This document shows, one piece after another, positions 36,100-44,960 of a stretch of DNA of 64,000 nucleotides; the first letter of the stretch is position 1, and every line of letters begins with the position of its first letter. Source of the DNA: JBEBVQ01 sp037190845 (GTDB lineage: Bacteria; Bacteroidota; Bacteroidia; Chitinophagales; Chitinophagaceae). A program made the translations under genes and the position numbers. Under the pieces are notes generated by a model, which saw only the letters and a list, made by a program, of their open reading frames with translations, searched no databases and had not been told where the DNA came from. The stretch spans positions 99,180 to 163,179 of the forward strand of contig JBBCJI010000026.1 in the NCBI GenBank assembly GCA_037190845.1, read 5' to 3'.

Positions 36100-37760
36100 A
36101 TCCAGTTTTTCCGCACGGCAAAATCTCCGAAAGGCTCACCGGCATGCCGGCCATGCTTAAATTCACCAAAGAGCGTATCCAGCTCGCCAAGTATGGCTGG
36201 CTCGTCCAGGCTTTCTTTATACAGTTTATTAAGTCGCTCGCCATAGCGGTCACCACCCAGATAAAGATTATACCTGCCATAGGCAGTGCCGATAAATCCT
36301 ATCTCGGCAGCATATGGACGTGCGCAGCCATTGGGGCAACCGGTCATACGGGTAATGATCTGCTCATCTGAAAGACCATGCTTTTCAAGAATAGGCTCGA
36401 TGCGGCTGATCAGATCCGGAAGGTAACGCTGTCCTTCGGCCAGTGCCAGCGGGCAGGTATTCAACGCCACACAGGCCATGGCATTTTTCCGGATTCTGGA
36501 AGCAGTCTCCGTATGTCGTATAAGTCCGGCACGGTCGAGTATTTCCTGTATCTTCTTTTTATCCTTCTTTTTGATATCGCTCAATATCAGATTCTGGTTA
36601 CTGGTAAACCGGAAATTGGCTTTACCTGTCTGGGCTATGTCCAGTAACGCCTGCTTCATCGGCAAATCATCTGTATCCAACACCCTTCCATTCTCAACAA
36701 AAAGCGTATAATACCAGAGTCCTTCATGATTTTCTTCCCATCCATAATAATCCTCACGTTGGGTAAACGTGTATGGCTTCGGTGCTTCAAGTTTAAATCC
36801 GGTTCGCTTTTCAACCTCTGCACGAAACCAATCCGCACCATATTTGTCTACCGTATACTTAAGGCGGGAAAGCTTACGGTCACTTCTGTTTCCATAATCA
36901 CGCTGTACCGTCAGCACTTCATAAACCATCTTCAACACCTTTTCTTCCGTATCAGTAAAACCGATCACTGTTCCAAGACGGGGATAAGTATCCTGGTTGC
37001 CGTGTGTTGTTCCCAGACCTCCGCCGATTGCAATATTAAATCCCTGCAACACACCATCTTCGATGATTGCGATCAGGCCCAGGTCATTTGTAAACACATC
37101 CGAATCATTATTCGGCGGGATGGCTATACCTATCTTAAATTTACGCGGCAGGTAACGATCCTGATATAGCGGATCTTCTTCCGACCGCTCGGAAATCTTT
37201 TCTTCATCGAGCCATATCTCGTAATAAGCACGTGTCTTGGGTTTGAGCAACGTGCTGATTTTATCGGCATAGGCAAACACCTGCTCATGTACGGGCGACT
37301 GTTTGGGATGAGAGGCGCATGCCACATTCCGGTTCACATCACCGCAAGTAGCAATCGAATCAAGCTGCGCACTGTTAAACGCCTGTATGGTGGGTTTAAT
37401 TTTCGATTTGATCAACCCGTGCAACTGCACTGTCTGACGCGTCGTGATCTTGATCACACCCGTACTGTAATCACCAGCGATGTGATGCAGCGCCACCCAT
37501 TGCTCCGGGGTAAGAAATCCACCAGGCAAGCGGAGACGTATCATAAATGAATACAAACGGTCGAGCTTTTTGGCTGCACGTTCGTCACGTCTGTCGCGGT
37601 CATCCTGTTGGTACATACCATGGAATTTGATCAGCGACTGATCGTCTTCACTGATACTACCTGTAATCTCATTACGCAGACTCTCCTGTATGGTGCCTCG
37701 CAGACCTTTGCTTTTCTGCTTGATACCTTCTACTGCCGATAGGTTTTTATTGTCGCTCAT
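36096..37760 (-). CDS. cysI: Assimilatory sulfite reductase, hemoprotein subunit
   Basis: The 554-residue protein reduces sulfite to sulfide by six electrons using siroheme coupled to a 4Fe-4S cluster. The four cluster cysteines are visible as C-V-A-L-N-T-C and, further on, C-P-N-G-C (pattern C-x5-C ... C-x3-C). The two ferredoxin-like nitrite/sulfite reductase half-domains are recognisable (R-L-P-G-G-F-L-T near residue 76 and I-T-T-R-Q-T-V-Q-L-H). It overlaps hemA by 4 bases and follows cysJ by 28 bases. Its siroheme can be supplied by the hemA, hemC-hemD, hemB, cobA and cysG-like genes of the same operon. Confidence 0.95.
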   Translation of the reverse strand: MSDNKNLSAVEGIKQKSKGLRGTIQESLRNEITGSISEDDQSLIKFHGMYQQDDRDRRDERAAKKLDRLYSFMIRLRLPGGFLTPEQWVALHHIAGDYSTGVIKITTRQTVQLHGLIKSKIKPTIQAFNSAQLDSIATCGDVNRNVACASHPKQSPVHEQVFAYADKISTLLKPKTRAYYEIWLDEEKISERSEEDPLYQDRYLPRKFKIGIAIPPNNDSDVFTNDLGLIAIIEDGVLQGFNIAIGGGLGTTHGNQDTYPRLGTVIGFTDTEEKVLKMVYEVLTVQRDYGNRSDRKLSRLKYTVDKYGADWFRAEVEKRTGFKLEAPKPYTFTQREDYYGWEENHEGLWYYTLFVENGRVLDTDDLPMKQALLDIAQTGKANFRFTSNQNLILSDIKKKDKKKIQEILDRAGLIRHTETASRIRKNAMACVALNTCPLALAEGQRYLPDLISRIEPILEKHGLSDEQIITRMTGCPNGCARPYAAEIGFIGTAYGRYNLYLGGDRYGERLNKLYKESLDEPAILGELDTLFGEFKHGRHAGEPFGDFAVRKNWI

Positions 37761-37788
37761 TTTTATTTTTTAAGAAAACACGTTTAAA

Positions 37789-39504
37789 TCAATACACATC
37801 TTTCAGATAACGGGAAGACTGCTTCAACCACTCGATATATTCCGCCGCCTGATCTTCCGTTTTTCCGCCCTGCTCTGATACAATCCGGAGGAGTGTATTT
37901 TCCACATCAATACTCATCGGTTCCTTCGCACCGCACACATACAGATACGCACCAGTTTCCAGCCAACTATACAACTCCGCTGCTTGCGCCAGCATTTTAT
38001 GCTGCACATATACTTTCTCTTCCTGGTCTCTGGAGAAGGCCGTATTGATACGAGTCAGCACCCCGGTTTCAAACCAGTTCTGCAGTTCTGTCTGGTACAG
38101 AAAATCTGTTACAAAATGCTGATCTCCGAAGAACAGCCAGTTCCTTCCGGAAGCCATCTGCGCATCCCGCTCTGCCAGGAACGAACGGAAGGGTGCAATG
38201 CCCGTACCCGGCCCGATCATAATAACGTCCTGCTCCGGCGCCGGCAAACGAAACTGGCGATTTGGATGAATGTAAAAAGAAAACGCTGACGATTCAGACA
38301 GGGATGACAAAAATCCGGAGCATAGGCCATAACCGGTTTCGCCATTCACTTCAAAACGGTCTTTTGCCACCGTAATATGCACTTCATCTTCGTTTGCGGA
38401 AAGTGCAGATGAAATAGAATATAAACGGGGAGCAACCGGCTCCAGTATTTCGACAATTCGCTCAAATTGTGCCGCGTCTTTCACCGGATAGATCTTCAGA
38501 AGATCCACCAGTCCAATGCGGGTCTCCGGAATATCCTGCTGTACAACCTCTGCATATTTACGTACAACTCTTTCGGGCAGATATACCAGGTTCAATTTCG
38601 TCTTCAGCAAATGCAGCAACGTGCTTTCAGCGCCCTTGTAGCTGATCCGCTTTTCAGGGTCCGCACCCGAAAGCGACAATACTTCAAGCACAAGATGCTG
38701 CGGATTTTCGGGCACCACACCCAATGCATCACCCGGTTCATAAACGACTCCTTCTGCACTGATCTCGATATGATACGTCTCCTTGGCAGAACCCTGGTCA
38801 TTCAGATTAACAGACGACAATACGGTACCCTGATATATTTTCCTGCCGGTTTTTTGCACGACTGTCTGTGCGGGCGAAGATGCAACAAGAGCTGCACGAT
38901 CAGACGTCTGCGTCAAAGAAGACAGCGCTTCCCGGAACCATGTGGTTGCATCATTTTCATAGTCCGTATCGCATTTCTGAATACGAAAGAAACGCCTGGC
39001 GCCTTTTTCTTCCAGCAGGCTGTCTATGTCTTCACCCGCTTTGCAGAATAAGGGGTATGAACTATCACCCAGAGCGAGCACTGCGAATTGCAAATGGCTG
39101 AATCCTGGCTGTTGTTGTTTCAGGTATTCATAAAACTTCACCGCCGTCACGGGAAGATCGCCATCACCCTGTGTGCTGACAACTACAACAAAATAAGATT
39201 CCTTCACGAGATCTGCTGTCCGGTACTGATCCAGTCCGGCTAACTTCACCCGTACACCCTGCTGCTTGGCTACAGCTGCCAGTCTTGTTGCCAGTCCCTT
39301 TGCATTGCCCGTTTCCGTCCCATAAACAATCGTGAGCTTTACGGGGGCAGGATCGGTCGCCAATGCGACCGATCCTGCAGCAGACTGCAACGATCCGCCG
39401 ACAGAAAGCACACCTGCCAGGAATCCGTTCATCCAGACGAGTTCTTCATGTGAAGCGCCGGAAACAAGTTCCTGAAACGCATTTTGTTTTACTGTTGCTA
39501 ACAT
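37789..39504 (-). CDS. cysJ: Sulfite reductase [NADPH] flavoprotein alpha subunit
   Basis: The 571-residue protein has the expected order of domains: a short N-terminal tail, a flavodoxin-like FMN domain (I-V-Y-G-T-E-T-G-N-A-K-G-L-A near residue 57; S-T-Q-G-D-G-D-L-P), an FAD domain with R-L-Y-S-I-S-S-A, and an NADPH domain (G-P-G-T-G-I-A-P-F-R-S-F and C-G-A-K-E-P-M), ending in D-V-Y. It passes electrons from NADPH to CysI. It lies 28 bases upstream of cysI and 31 bases after cobA in one operon. Confidence 0.95.
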   Translation of the reverse strand: MLATVKQNAFQELVSGASHEELVWMNGFLAGVLSVGGSLQSAAGSVALATDPAPVKLTIVYGTETGNAKGLATRLAAVAKQQGVRVKLAGLDQYRTADLVKESYFVVVVSTQGDGDLPVTAVKFYEYLKQQQPGFSHLQFAVLALGDSSYPLFCKAGEDIDSLLEEKGARRFFRIQKCDTDYENDATTWFREALSSLTQTSDRAALVASSPAQTVVQKTGRKIYQGTVLSSVNLNDQGSAKETYHIEISAEGVVYEPGDALGVVPENPQHLVLEVLSLSGADPEKRISYKGAESTLLHLLKTKLNLVYLPERVVRKYAEVVQQDIPETRIGLVDLLKIYPVKDAAQFERIVEILEPVAPRLYSISSALSANEDEVHITVAKDRFEVNGETGYGLCSGFLSSLSESSAFSFYIHPNRQFRLPAPEQDVIMIGPGTGIAPFRSFLAERDAQMASGRNWLFFGDQHFVTDFLYQTELQNWFETGVLTRINTAFSRDQEEKVYVQHKMLAQAAELYSWLETGAYLYVCGAKEPMSIDVENTLLRIVSEQGGKTEDQAAEYIEWLKQSSRYLKDVY

Positions 39505-39535
39505 AATTCAGCGTTTTTACCTGATTGTGTATATT

Positions 39536-40330
39536 TTATCTGTTTTGTGCCGGAGCAAAATACCGGCCATCCGTTACTGTATTATCTCTCCATCCAAACT
39601 CCCGGTGGAGCTCTGTCACCCTTCCGACAACGACCAGGGTAGGCGACAGGTAATTCCACTCTGTCAATCCGGCAAGATCACTGATGCGGTGCAGTGACAC
39701 CTGCTGGTACGGCGTTGTAGCCTGCGCTATGATCATCACCCCTTTATCTCCGGCCATACCGTGAGCAGCAAGTGCACGGGCTATTGCCGGCACACCGGCA
39801 CCCGACATGTAAAATACCAGCGTATCATCCGTTGCTGCCAGCTCCGCCCAGTAATCATCCGGCCGGCTTTCCTTATTGAAGTAAGTCAAAAAGCGTACAG
39901 AGTCTGCAAATCCCCTTGCTGTCAACGGAACACCGGAGTATGCAGACGCTCCTGAGGCAGCTGTAATACCGGGAATAATTTCATACGGAATTCCATTGAC
40001 TTTCAACGTATTCAATTCATCAAGTACATTGGAGAAAAAGGCTACGTCCCCACCCTTCAGACGCACAACAAGCTTACTTGCGCGCGCATATGTCACCAGC
40101 AATTCATTAATGCTCTTTTGGGATACGGAAGCAGTAGAGCCACCTTCCTTGCCTACAAACAGGATCTGTGCAGACGCACAGGCATAATCACGGAGCATAT
40201 CCCTGCTCACCAGCCTGTCGGCCAGTATCACATCCGCCTGCTGCAGATAACGTGAAGCTTTAAGCGTAAGCAGTTCCGGATCTCCGGGCCCTGCTCCTGC
40301 AATGATCACTTTTCCTGTTTCCATATTCAA
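39536..40330 (-). CDS. cobA: Uroporphyrinogen-III C-methyltransferase
   Basis: The 264-residue protein makes precorrin-2 from uroporphyrinogen III by two SAM-dependent methylations, the branch step to siroheme. The diagnostic G-A-G-P-G-D-P-E-L-L-T-L-K-A is at about residues 12-25. V-V-R-L-K-G-G-D-V-A-F-F and P-G-I-T-A-A-S-G-A-S-A-Y are also present. Translation may begin at the second methionine (residue 3, 40324). Because it consumes SAM, SAM-riboswitch control of the operon fits its chemistry. Confidence 0.93.
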   Translation of the reverse strand: MNMETGKVIIAGAGPGDPELLTLKASRYLQQADVILADRLVSRDMLRDYACASAQILFVGKEGGSTASVSQKSINELLVTYARASKLVVRLKGGDVAFFSNVLDELNTLKVNGIPYEIIPGITAASGASAYSGVPLTARGFADSVRFLTYFNKESRPDDYWAELAATDDTLVFYMSGAGVPAIARALAAHGMAGDKGVMIIAQATTPYQQVSLHRISDLAGLTEWNYLSPTLVVVGRVTELHREFGWRDNTVTDGRYFAPAQNR

Positions 40331-40360
40331 CTGAGTTTACTCTTTACTTACTTGTTTTGC

Positions 40361-40417
40361 CGGGATTACAAATCCCGTTTATCGTTTGTCCCGGATGCCC
40401 TGCGGAACATCCGGGAC
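40361..40417. repeat. Two REP-like hairpins between cysE and cobA
   Basis: CGGGATT-aca-AATCCCG at 40361-40377 and GTCCCGGATG/CATCCGGGAC at 40388-40417 are perfect inverted repeats within the 93-base cysE-cobA gap. They resemble extragenic palindromes and could stabilise the upstream or downstream mRNA segment. Confidence 0.65.
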
Positions 40418-40423
40418 AGCTTC

Positions 40424-41278
40424 TCATATCAGAAAACCTATCGGCTCCGCTCCTGTTTTCGGATCACGTACAATTACTTCGCTCTTCTGATAAACAACAG
40501 AATATGGAGCTACGGCATTCGTCAGCCATACATTACCACCTATTATACTGTCGTGCCCTATTACGGTATCCCCTCCCAGCACTGTAGCACCGGAATAGAT
40601 AATAACATTATTCTCGATTGTAGGATGCCGTTTCATCTTCGCATCTTCTTTGGCCACATTCAATGCACCCAACGTTACGCCCTGATATATCTTTACATGA
40701 TCTCCGATCACAGTAGACTCCCCGATCACAATACCCGTACCATGATCAATAAAAAACGACTCACCAATCAGCGCCCCCGGATGAATATCAATACCCGTAC
40801 GACTATGCGCATGCTCCGAAAGCAACCTCGGCAACACTTTTACCTTTTGCCGGTACAACTGGTGCGCCAACCGGTATACAGCCGTAGCATAGAAGCCGGG
40901 ATATGCTACAAAAACCTCATCAACAGAAACCGATGCAGGATCATATCGTGCAATGGCAGCAGCATCTTTGAGCAGCAAACGATAGATACCGGGAATGGCA
41001 AAGAAAAAAGTGCGGGTATGATCCTTCACGGTATATTCCTTCGGTATCAGATCAAACAGTAATGAAGAAAAACTGTTTTTCAGATTTTCATATTCCGTCT
41101 CAAGCTCCTCCTTACTATCATATTTCCCTTTGAAAGGGATGAACAAAAAATGAAACAGGCGGTCAATGAATTCCCCTGCCAGCTTTTTATCCGGAAAAAA
41201 AGGTTCGTCATAATTCCCCCGTTCAAATAGTTCTTCTATAAAGCTTTTATTTATGGTAACTACTTCTTTCTGAGCCAT
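40424..41278 (-). CDS. cysE: Serine O-acetyltransferase (EpsC-like)
   Basis: The 284-residue protein has an N-terminal helical domain of about 140 residues and a C-terminal left-handed beta-helix with hexapeptide repeats (I-D-I-H-P-G-A-L-I-G, then I-D-H-G-T-G-I-V-I-G-E-S-T-V-I-G-D). It forms O-acetylserine, the acceptor for the sulfide made by CysJI. No cysteine synthase (cysK) gene lies in the window. The gene sits mid-operon with 134 bases to cysN. Confidence 0.88.
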   Translation of the reverse strand: MAQKEVVTINKSFIEELFERGNYDEPFFPDKKLAGEFIDRLFHFLFIPFKGKYDSKEELETEYENLKNSFSSLLFDLIPKEYTVKDHTRTFFFAIPGIYRLLLKDAAAIARYDPASVSVDEVFVAYPGFYATAVYRLAHQLYRQKVKVLPRLLSEHAHSRTGIDIHPGALIGESFFIDHGTGIVIGESTVIGDHVKIYQGVTLGALNVAKEDAKMKRHPTIENNVIIYSGATVLGGDTVIGHDSIIGGNVWLTNAVAPYSVVYQKSEVIVRDPKTGAEPIGFLI

Positions 41279-41412
41279 AATACCTTTGTGTTTATTTTTT
41301 TATAAGCATGGGAATCCCGTTTCCATTATATGGGAATACACCTTACGCATTTTGCGTTTTATAGGAAACTGTCTGTAAAAACTATCGGCGACAACAACGC
41401 ATATCCTGAAAA

Positions 41413-42657
41413 TTACAGTGTTTGAAAAAGTCCCGCTCCTACGGTCACGTTACTGGTTTCGTCTATAAAGATCATCCCGCCATTGGCCCGTATCTTTTTA
41501 TACGGATCAAAAACAACCGGAGATGCTGTTTTTATTCTAACACCTGCGATCTCGTTTAGTGCTGCTTTTTCCGCATCGCTCTTCTCCAGCGTATGTACAT
41601 CCACTTTATATTGTATCGACTGAACGATGGCCGGTACCGTACGGCTGTGCACCTGTATGAGGTAACGGTTACCCGGTACGAGGGGGCGCTGATCCATCCA
41701 GCACACCAGCACATCCAGCTCGCGCGATACATCGGGCTGATCATCCGTATGTACAATAACATCACCCCTGCTGATATCTATATCATCTTCCAGATGCAGC
41801 ACCACACTCTGCTGCGGGTGCGCTTCAGGGATTTCATTTCCCGCAGCTTCTATGCGGAGTATACGACTGCTGAGTCCTGAAGGGAGCACCGTCACTACAT
41901 CACCCTTACGATACACCCCTCCGATTACTTTTCCGGCATATCCCCGGTAGTCGTGGTATGCTTCTGTCTGCGGACGGATCACATACTGCACCGGGAAGCG
42001 CGGATGCGCAATCTCTGCGGCATCATGCAACGATACCTGCTCCAGATACCCCAGCAGTGTTTCACCATTATACCAGGGCATGTCATTCGAAGCGTCCACT
42101 ATATTAGCACCGTTGAGCGCACTGATGGGTATGTAATAAACATTATTCAAAGAAAGCTGCGCCGCTATTGATTCGTACTCATTTTTAATCTGCGCAAACA
42201 CCTGCTCATCATAACCAACAAGATCCATTTTATTGATCGCGACCACCACATTCGGCATATCAAGCAAAGAAGCGATGATGGAATGCCTGCGTGTCTGCTC
42301 TGCGATACCATTACGCGCATCTACAAGGATAATGATCAGATCGGAGTTAGAGGCTCCGGTCACCATATTTCGTGTATACTGAACATGCCCCGGTGCATCG
42401 GCTATGATAAATTTCCGCTTCGGAGTAGAAAAGTATTTATAGGCTACATCAATAGTGATCCCCTGCTCACGTTCTGCACGTAACCCATCCGTAAGCAACG
42501 CCAGATCAATGGCGCCATCTTCCCTGTTTTTAGTGGCTCGTTCAATTGCCTCAAGCTGATCAACAAGAATGCTCTTACTGTCGTACAATAAACGGCCGAT
42601 AAGCGTGCTTTTCCCGTCATCCACACTCCCTGCAGTAATAAATCTCAATAAGTCCAT
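41413..42657 (-). CDS. cysN: Sulfate adenylyltransferase subunit 1 (GTPase)
   Basis: The 414-residue protein is a translation-factor-like GTPase: P-loop G-S-V-D-D-G-K-S-T (10-18), switch with R-E-Q-G-I-T-I-D-V-A, D-A-P-G-H and N-K-M-D. It drives APS formation with CysD. It ends without an adenylylsulfate kinase (CysC) domain. That agrees with the APS-type CysH at the head of the operon, which does not need PAPS. It starts 23 bases after cysD. Confidence 0.95.
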   Translation of the reverse strand: MDLLRFITAGSVDDGKSTLIGRLLYDSKSILVDQLEAIERATKNREDGAIDLALLTDGLRAEREQGITIDVAYKYFSTPKRKFIIADAPGHVQYTRNMVTGASNSDLIIILVDARNGIAEQTRRHSIIASLLDMPNVVVAINKMDLVGYDEQVFAQIKNEYESIAAQLSLNNVYYIPISALNGANIVDASNDMPWYNGETLLGYLEQVSLHDAAEIAHPRFPVQYVIRPQTEAYHDYRGYAGKVIGGVYRKGDVVTVLPSGLSSRILRIEAAGNEIPEAHPQQSVVLHLEDDIDISRGDVIVHTDDQPDVSRELDVLVCWMDQRPLVPGNRYLIQVHSRTVPAIVQSIQYKVDVHTLEKSDAEKAALNEIAGVRIKTASPVVFDPYKKIRANGGMIFIDETSNVTVGAGLFQTL

Positions 42658-42680
42658 GTTCTTTCTTAAATACTGTTATA

Positions 42681-43586
42681 CTAAAAATATCCGTTCTTCT
42701 TTCTGTCTTCCATCGCCGCTTCAGAGACGCGATCATCAATCCGCGTTTCGCCCCGTTCGCTCGTACGCGTAAGCGCGATCTCGTTAATGATATCATCAAT
42801 CGACGACGCTTCGGAGGTCACCGCGGCGGTACAGGTCATATCGCCTACGGTACGGTACCTTACCCTGCGGCGCTGCACCACGTCCCCTTCATCAATCCGG
42901 ATAAATGGAGACACGGCAACGAACTGACGCTCATACTCAATCACCTCTCTTTCATGCGAAAAGTAAATAGAGGGTAACGCGATCTTTTCTCTGCGGATAT
43001 AATTCCAGATATCCAGTTCCGTCCAGTTACTGATCGGGAATACACGTACATTCTCTCCTTTATGGATGCGCCCGTTATATATATTCCACAACTCGGGCCG
43101 CTGCAGCTTGGGGTCCCATTGACCGAACTCATCACGCACAGAGAATATCCGCTCCTTAGCACGCGCCTTCTCTTCGTCCCTACGGGCGCCGCCGATACAG
43201 GCATCAAATCCGAACTCCTGAATCGTATCCAGTAAGGTATAAGTCTGGAGCGCATTACGGCTGGCAAACTTCCCTCCGGGTTCCGTCAATCCTTTGGTAC
43301 GGATCGTATCTTCCACATTACGCACAATCAGGGTTTCTCCGATCTGCGCCGCCAGCTGATCCCGGAAATCGAGCGCTTCCTGAAAATTGTGACCGGTATC
43401 TATGTGCACAAGCGGAAAAGGAAATTTACCCGGCCTGAATGCCTTCAGTGCCAGATACACCAGTGTAATGGAATCTTTGCCGCCGCTGAAAAGTAATGCC
43501 GGTTTTTCGAACTGGCCGGCCACTTCTCTCATGATGTGTATCGCCTCTGACTCAAGCTGATCCAGATAGTCTAATTGGTATGCCAT
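42681..43586 (-). CDS. cysD: Sulfate adenylyltransferase subunit 2
   Basis: The 301-residue protein is an ATP-pyrophosphatase-type sulfurylase small subunit. It shows L-L-F-S-G-G-K-D-S (PP-loop, around residue 30), H-I-D-T-G-H-N-F, G-A-R-R-D-E-E-K-A-R-A-K-E-R and W-T-E-L-D-I-W-N-Y-I. Together with CysN it activates sulfate to APS. The gap to cysH is 55 bases. Confidence 0.95.
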   Translation of the reverse strand: MAYQLDYLDQLESEAIHIMREVAGQFEKPALLFSGGKDSITLVYLALKAFRPGKFPFPLVHIDTGHNFQEALDFRDQLAAQIGETLIVRNVEDTIRTKGLTEPGGKFASRNALQTYTLLDTIQEFGFDACIGGARRDEEKARAKERIFSVRDEFGQWDPKLQRPELWNIYNGRIHKGENVRVFPISNWTELDIWNYIRREKIALPSIYFSHEREVIEYERQFVAVSPFIRIDEGDVVQRRRVRYRTVGDMTCTAAVTSEASSIDDIINEIALTRTSERGETRIDDRVSEAAMEDRKKNGYF

Positions 43587-43641
43587 TGATATAATTCAGT
43601 TATGCTTTATTCGCTATTCAATTGTCTTTATCCGCCTGCTG

Positions 43642-44361
43642 CTAATGCTGCGGAACATGGAGCCCGCATTCTTTTTTACTACTGTCTTCCCACCACCAGC
43701 GCCCCGCCCTGAAATTTTCACCCGGCCTGACGGCACGTGTACATGGCGCACAGCCGATGCTGACAAACCCCTGATCGTGCAATACGTTGTAGGGCACATG
43801 ATTTTTCCGGATATACTGCGCTACTTCTTCTGTAGTCCAGTGCAGCAACGGATTGTACTTGATAATCTCATTTCCGGGATCCCACTGAAGCAATGCAAGA
43901 TTTTGTCTTTCCGGAGAATGCTCGGCACGCAGCCCGGTGATCCATACTGTATTACCTGCCAGCGCTCTCTTCAGCGGTTCTACCTTCCGGATGAAACAAC
44001 ATTCTTTCCGGTTTTCTACAGATGCATAAAAGGAGTCAGGGCCTTTTTCTTCAAGAAACGGTTCGAGTAATGCCCGATCAGGAGCATAGGATCTTATTTT
44101 CAATCCGTAGCTACCGACAGTGCTGCTCCAAGTAGTATAGGTCTGCTGGAATAACCGCCCCGTATCCAGGGTAAATACGGTAATATCCAGTTTGGCGGCA
44201 GCGATGAAATGCGTGATCACCTGGTCTTCATTGCTGAAACTTGAAGAAAAAACAACCCCCCCGGGAAATTTTTCCACCAATAAAGCCAATGTGTCAGGAA
44301 TGTTCAGGCCGCCAATCTCTTTGGTCAGAGATGACACCAGCCCACCGGGAGCTTGATTCAT
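43642..44361 (-). CDS. cysH: Assimilatory adenylylsulfate (APS) reductase, CysH family
   Basis: The 239-residue protein reduces APS to sulfite. The cluster-ligand pattern C-C (K-E-C-C-F-I-R-K) and C-x2-C (G-C-A-P-C-T) identifies the 4Fe-4S, APS-preferring subgroup. The catalytic cysteine lies in the C-terminal K-K-E-C-G-L-H. V-F-S-S-S-F-S-N-E-D-Q (PP-loop region) and T-L-D-T-G-R-L-F follow family spacing. It is the first gene of the operon, 116 bases after the poly-cysteine leader frame. Confidence 0.93.
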   Translation of the reverse strand: MNQAPGGLVSSLTKEIGGLNIPDTLALLVEKFPGGVVFSSSFSNEDQVITHFIAAAKLDITVFTLDTGRLFQQTYTTWSSTVGSYGLKIRSYAPDRALLEPFLEEKGPDSFYASVENRKECCFIRKVEPLKRALAGNTVWITGLRAEHSPERQNLALLQWDPGNEIIKYNPLLHWTTEEVAQYIRKNHVPYNVLHDQGFVSIGCAPCTRAVRPGENFRAGRWWWEDSSKKECGLHVPQH

Positions 44362-44477
44362 TTCTTATAATTTTTCAGACCCTAAAATACGAAGGATATA
44401 ATACAAAACAGGATACTGGCCCGGGACGGACCGGAGCATCATCACTATCAGCAATACTTACTGTATGGAGATGCGGA

Positions 44478-44588
44478 TTATCTGCAACAACAACAGACGG
44501 GAGCGGACATACAACAACACAAAGCCATAGCTGCTGCGGTGTGACGGGCAGTTACTTGCATACGGGCAATTTGTGTACGTTGTTTCAT
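44478..44588 (-). CDS. Poly-cysteine leader peptide of sulfate-assimilation operon
   Basis: A 36-codon open frame runs from ATG 44586-44588 to TAA 44478-44480. The peptide starts M-K-Q-R-T-Q-I-A-R and ends A-M-A-L-C-C-C-M-S-A-P-V-C-C-C-C-R, so 7 of its last 13 residues are cysteine. It lies between the SAM-I riboswitch terminator and cysH. Cysteine codon runs before a cysteine-biosynthesis operon are the hallmark of translation-based attenuation, as described for actinobacterial poly-cysteine leader frames. The downstream element that would read out ribosome stalling is not obvious: a GC-rich inverted repeat near 44425-44445 lacks a T run. Confidence 0.7.
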   Translation of the reverse strand: MKQRTQIARMQVTARHTAAAMALCCCMSAPVCCCCR

Positions 44589-44667
44589 TTTATGCTGGTT
44601 TTAAACGGACAGTTTCTGACAAAAACCCTTATCCTGTTTTACCGGTGGTTACTTACGGATCACTTAC

Positions 44668-44701
44668 AAAAAAAGCGCTCCGGTAAATCAGAAGCGCTTT
44701 A
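44668..44701 (-). terminator. Rho-independent terminator of SAM-I riboswitch
   Basis: On the minus strand, AAAGCGCTTC, a loop of about 10 bases and GGAGCGCTTT are followed by a run of T (stem AAAGCGCT/AGCGCTTT). It lies about 40 bases downstream of the aptamer. A further inverted repeat between them (AAACAACC/GGTTGTTT, 44709-44725) could take part in an alternative fold. Confidence 0.8.
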
Positions 44702-44742
44702 GTTATGTAAACAACCAGGTTGTTTTAAACTGTTACAACTGA

Positions 44743-44847
44743 CTTATCTCTCCCGGATTTCACGGGATGGAATTAGCACCATTTTCCCTTTCAGGAAGCG
44801 GTTGCCAAGGCTTCACAGGGCCATTTCCCTCTGCCTTTCTGGATAAG
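44743..44847 (-). ncRNA. SAM-I (S-box) riboswitch aptamer
   Basis: Read on the minus strand, the segment runs from CTTATCCAGA, through GGCAGAGGGA, GCCCTGTGAAGCC, TTGGCAACC and GGTGCTAATTCC, to GAGAGATAAG. These are the conserved blocks of SAM-I aptamers in the right order, and P1 forms between CTTATC and GATAAG. A promoter lies directly upstream and a terminator directly downstream. Excess SAM should therefore stop transcription before the leader frame and the cysH-to-TSUP operon. Confidence 0.93.
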
Positions 44848-44869
44848 CGATATTGTTAAGAACTGAATG

Positions 44870-44900
44870 CAAAGTTACACCGGGAGTTTTAATTGCCAAA
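44870..44900 (-). promoter_or_regulatory. Promoter of sulfate-assimilation operon
   Basis: TTTG (44897-44900) and TAACTTTG (44870-44877) on the minus strand are separated by exactly 19 bases, a full match to the Bacteroidota sigma consensus. Transcription should start near 44863, about 15 bases before the SAM-I aptamer. Confidence 0.8.
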
Positions 44901-44960
44901 TTTTTTTTCGCAGGTATACAGGCTTACTAATTACATCATAGAAAACAACCGGGCAGAATC

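Noticed and set aside
41413..42657. CysN-CysC bifunctional protein
   Set aside because: The protein ends at 414 residues with no kinase domain, and the APS-type CysH makes CysC unnecessary.
44425..44445. Attenuator terminator downstream of the poly-cysteine frame
   Set aside because: There is a GC-rich inverted repeat, but no T run follows it, so a terminator cannot be supported.
44241..44702. 153-codon plus-strand frame over the cysH leader
   Set aside because: It runs antisense through the start of cysH, the poly-cysteine frame and the riboswitch terminator. The minus-strand features explain the region.
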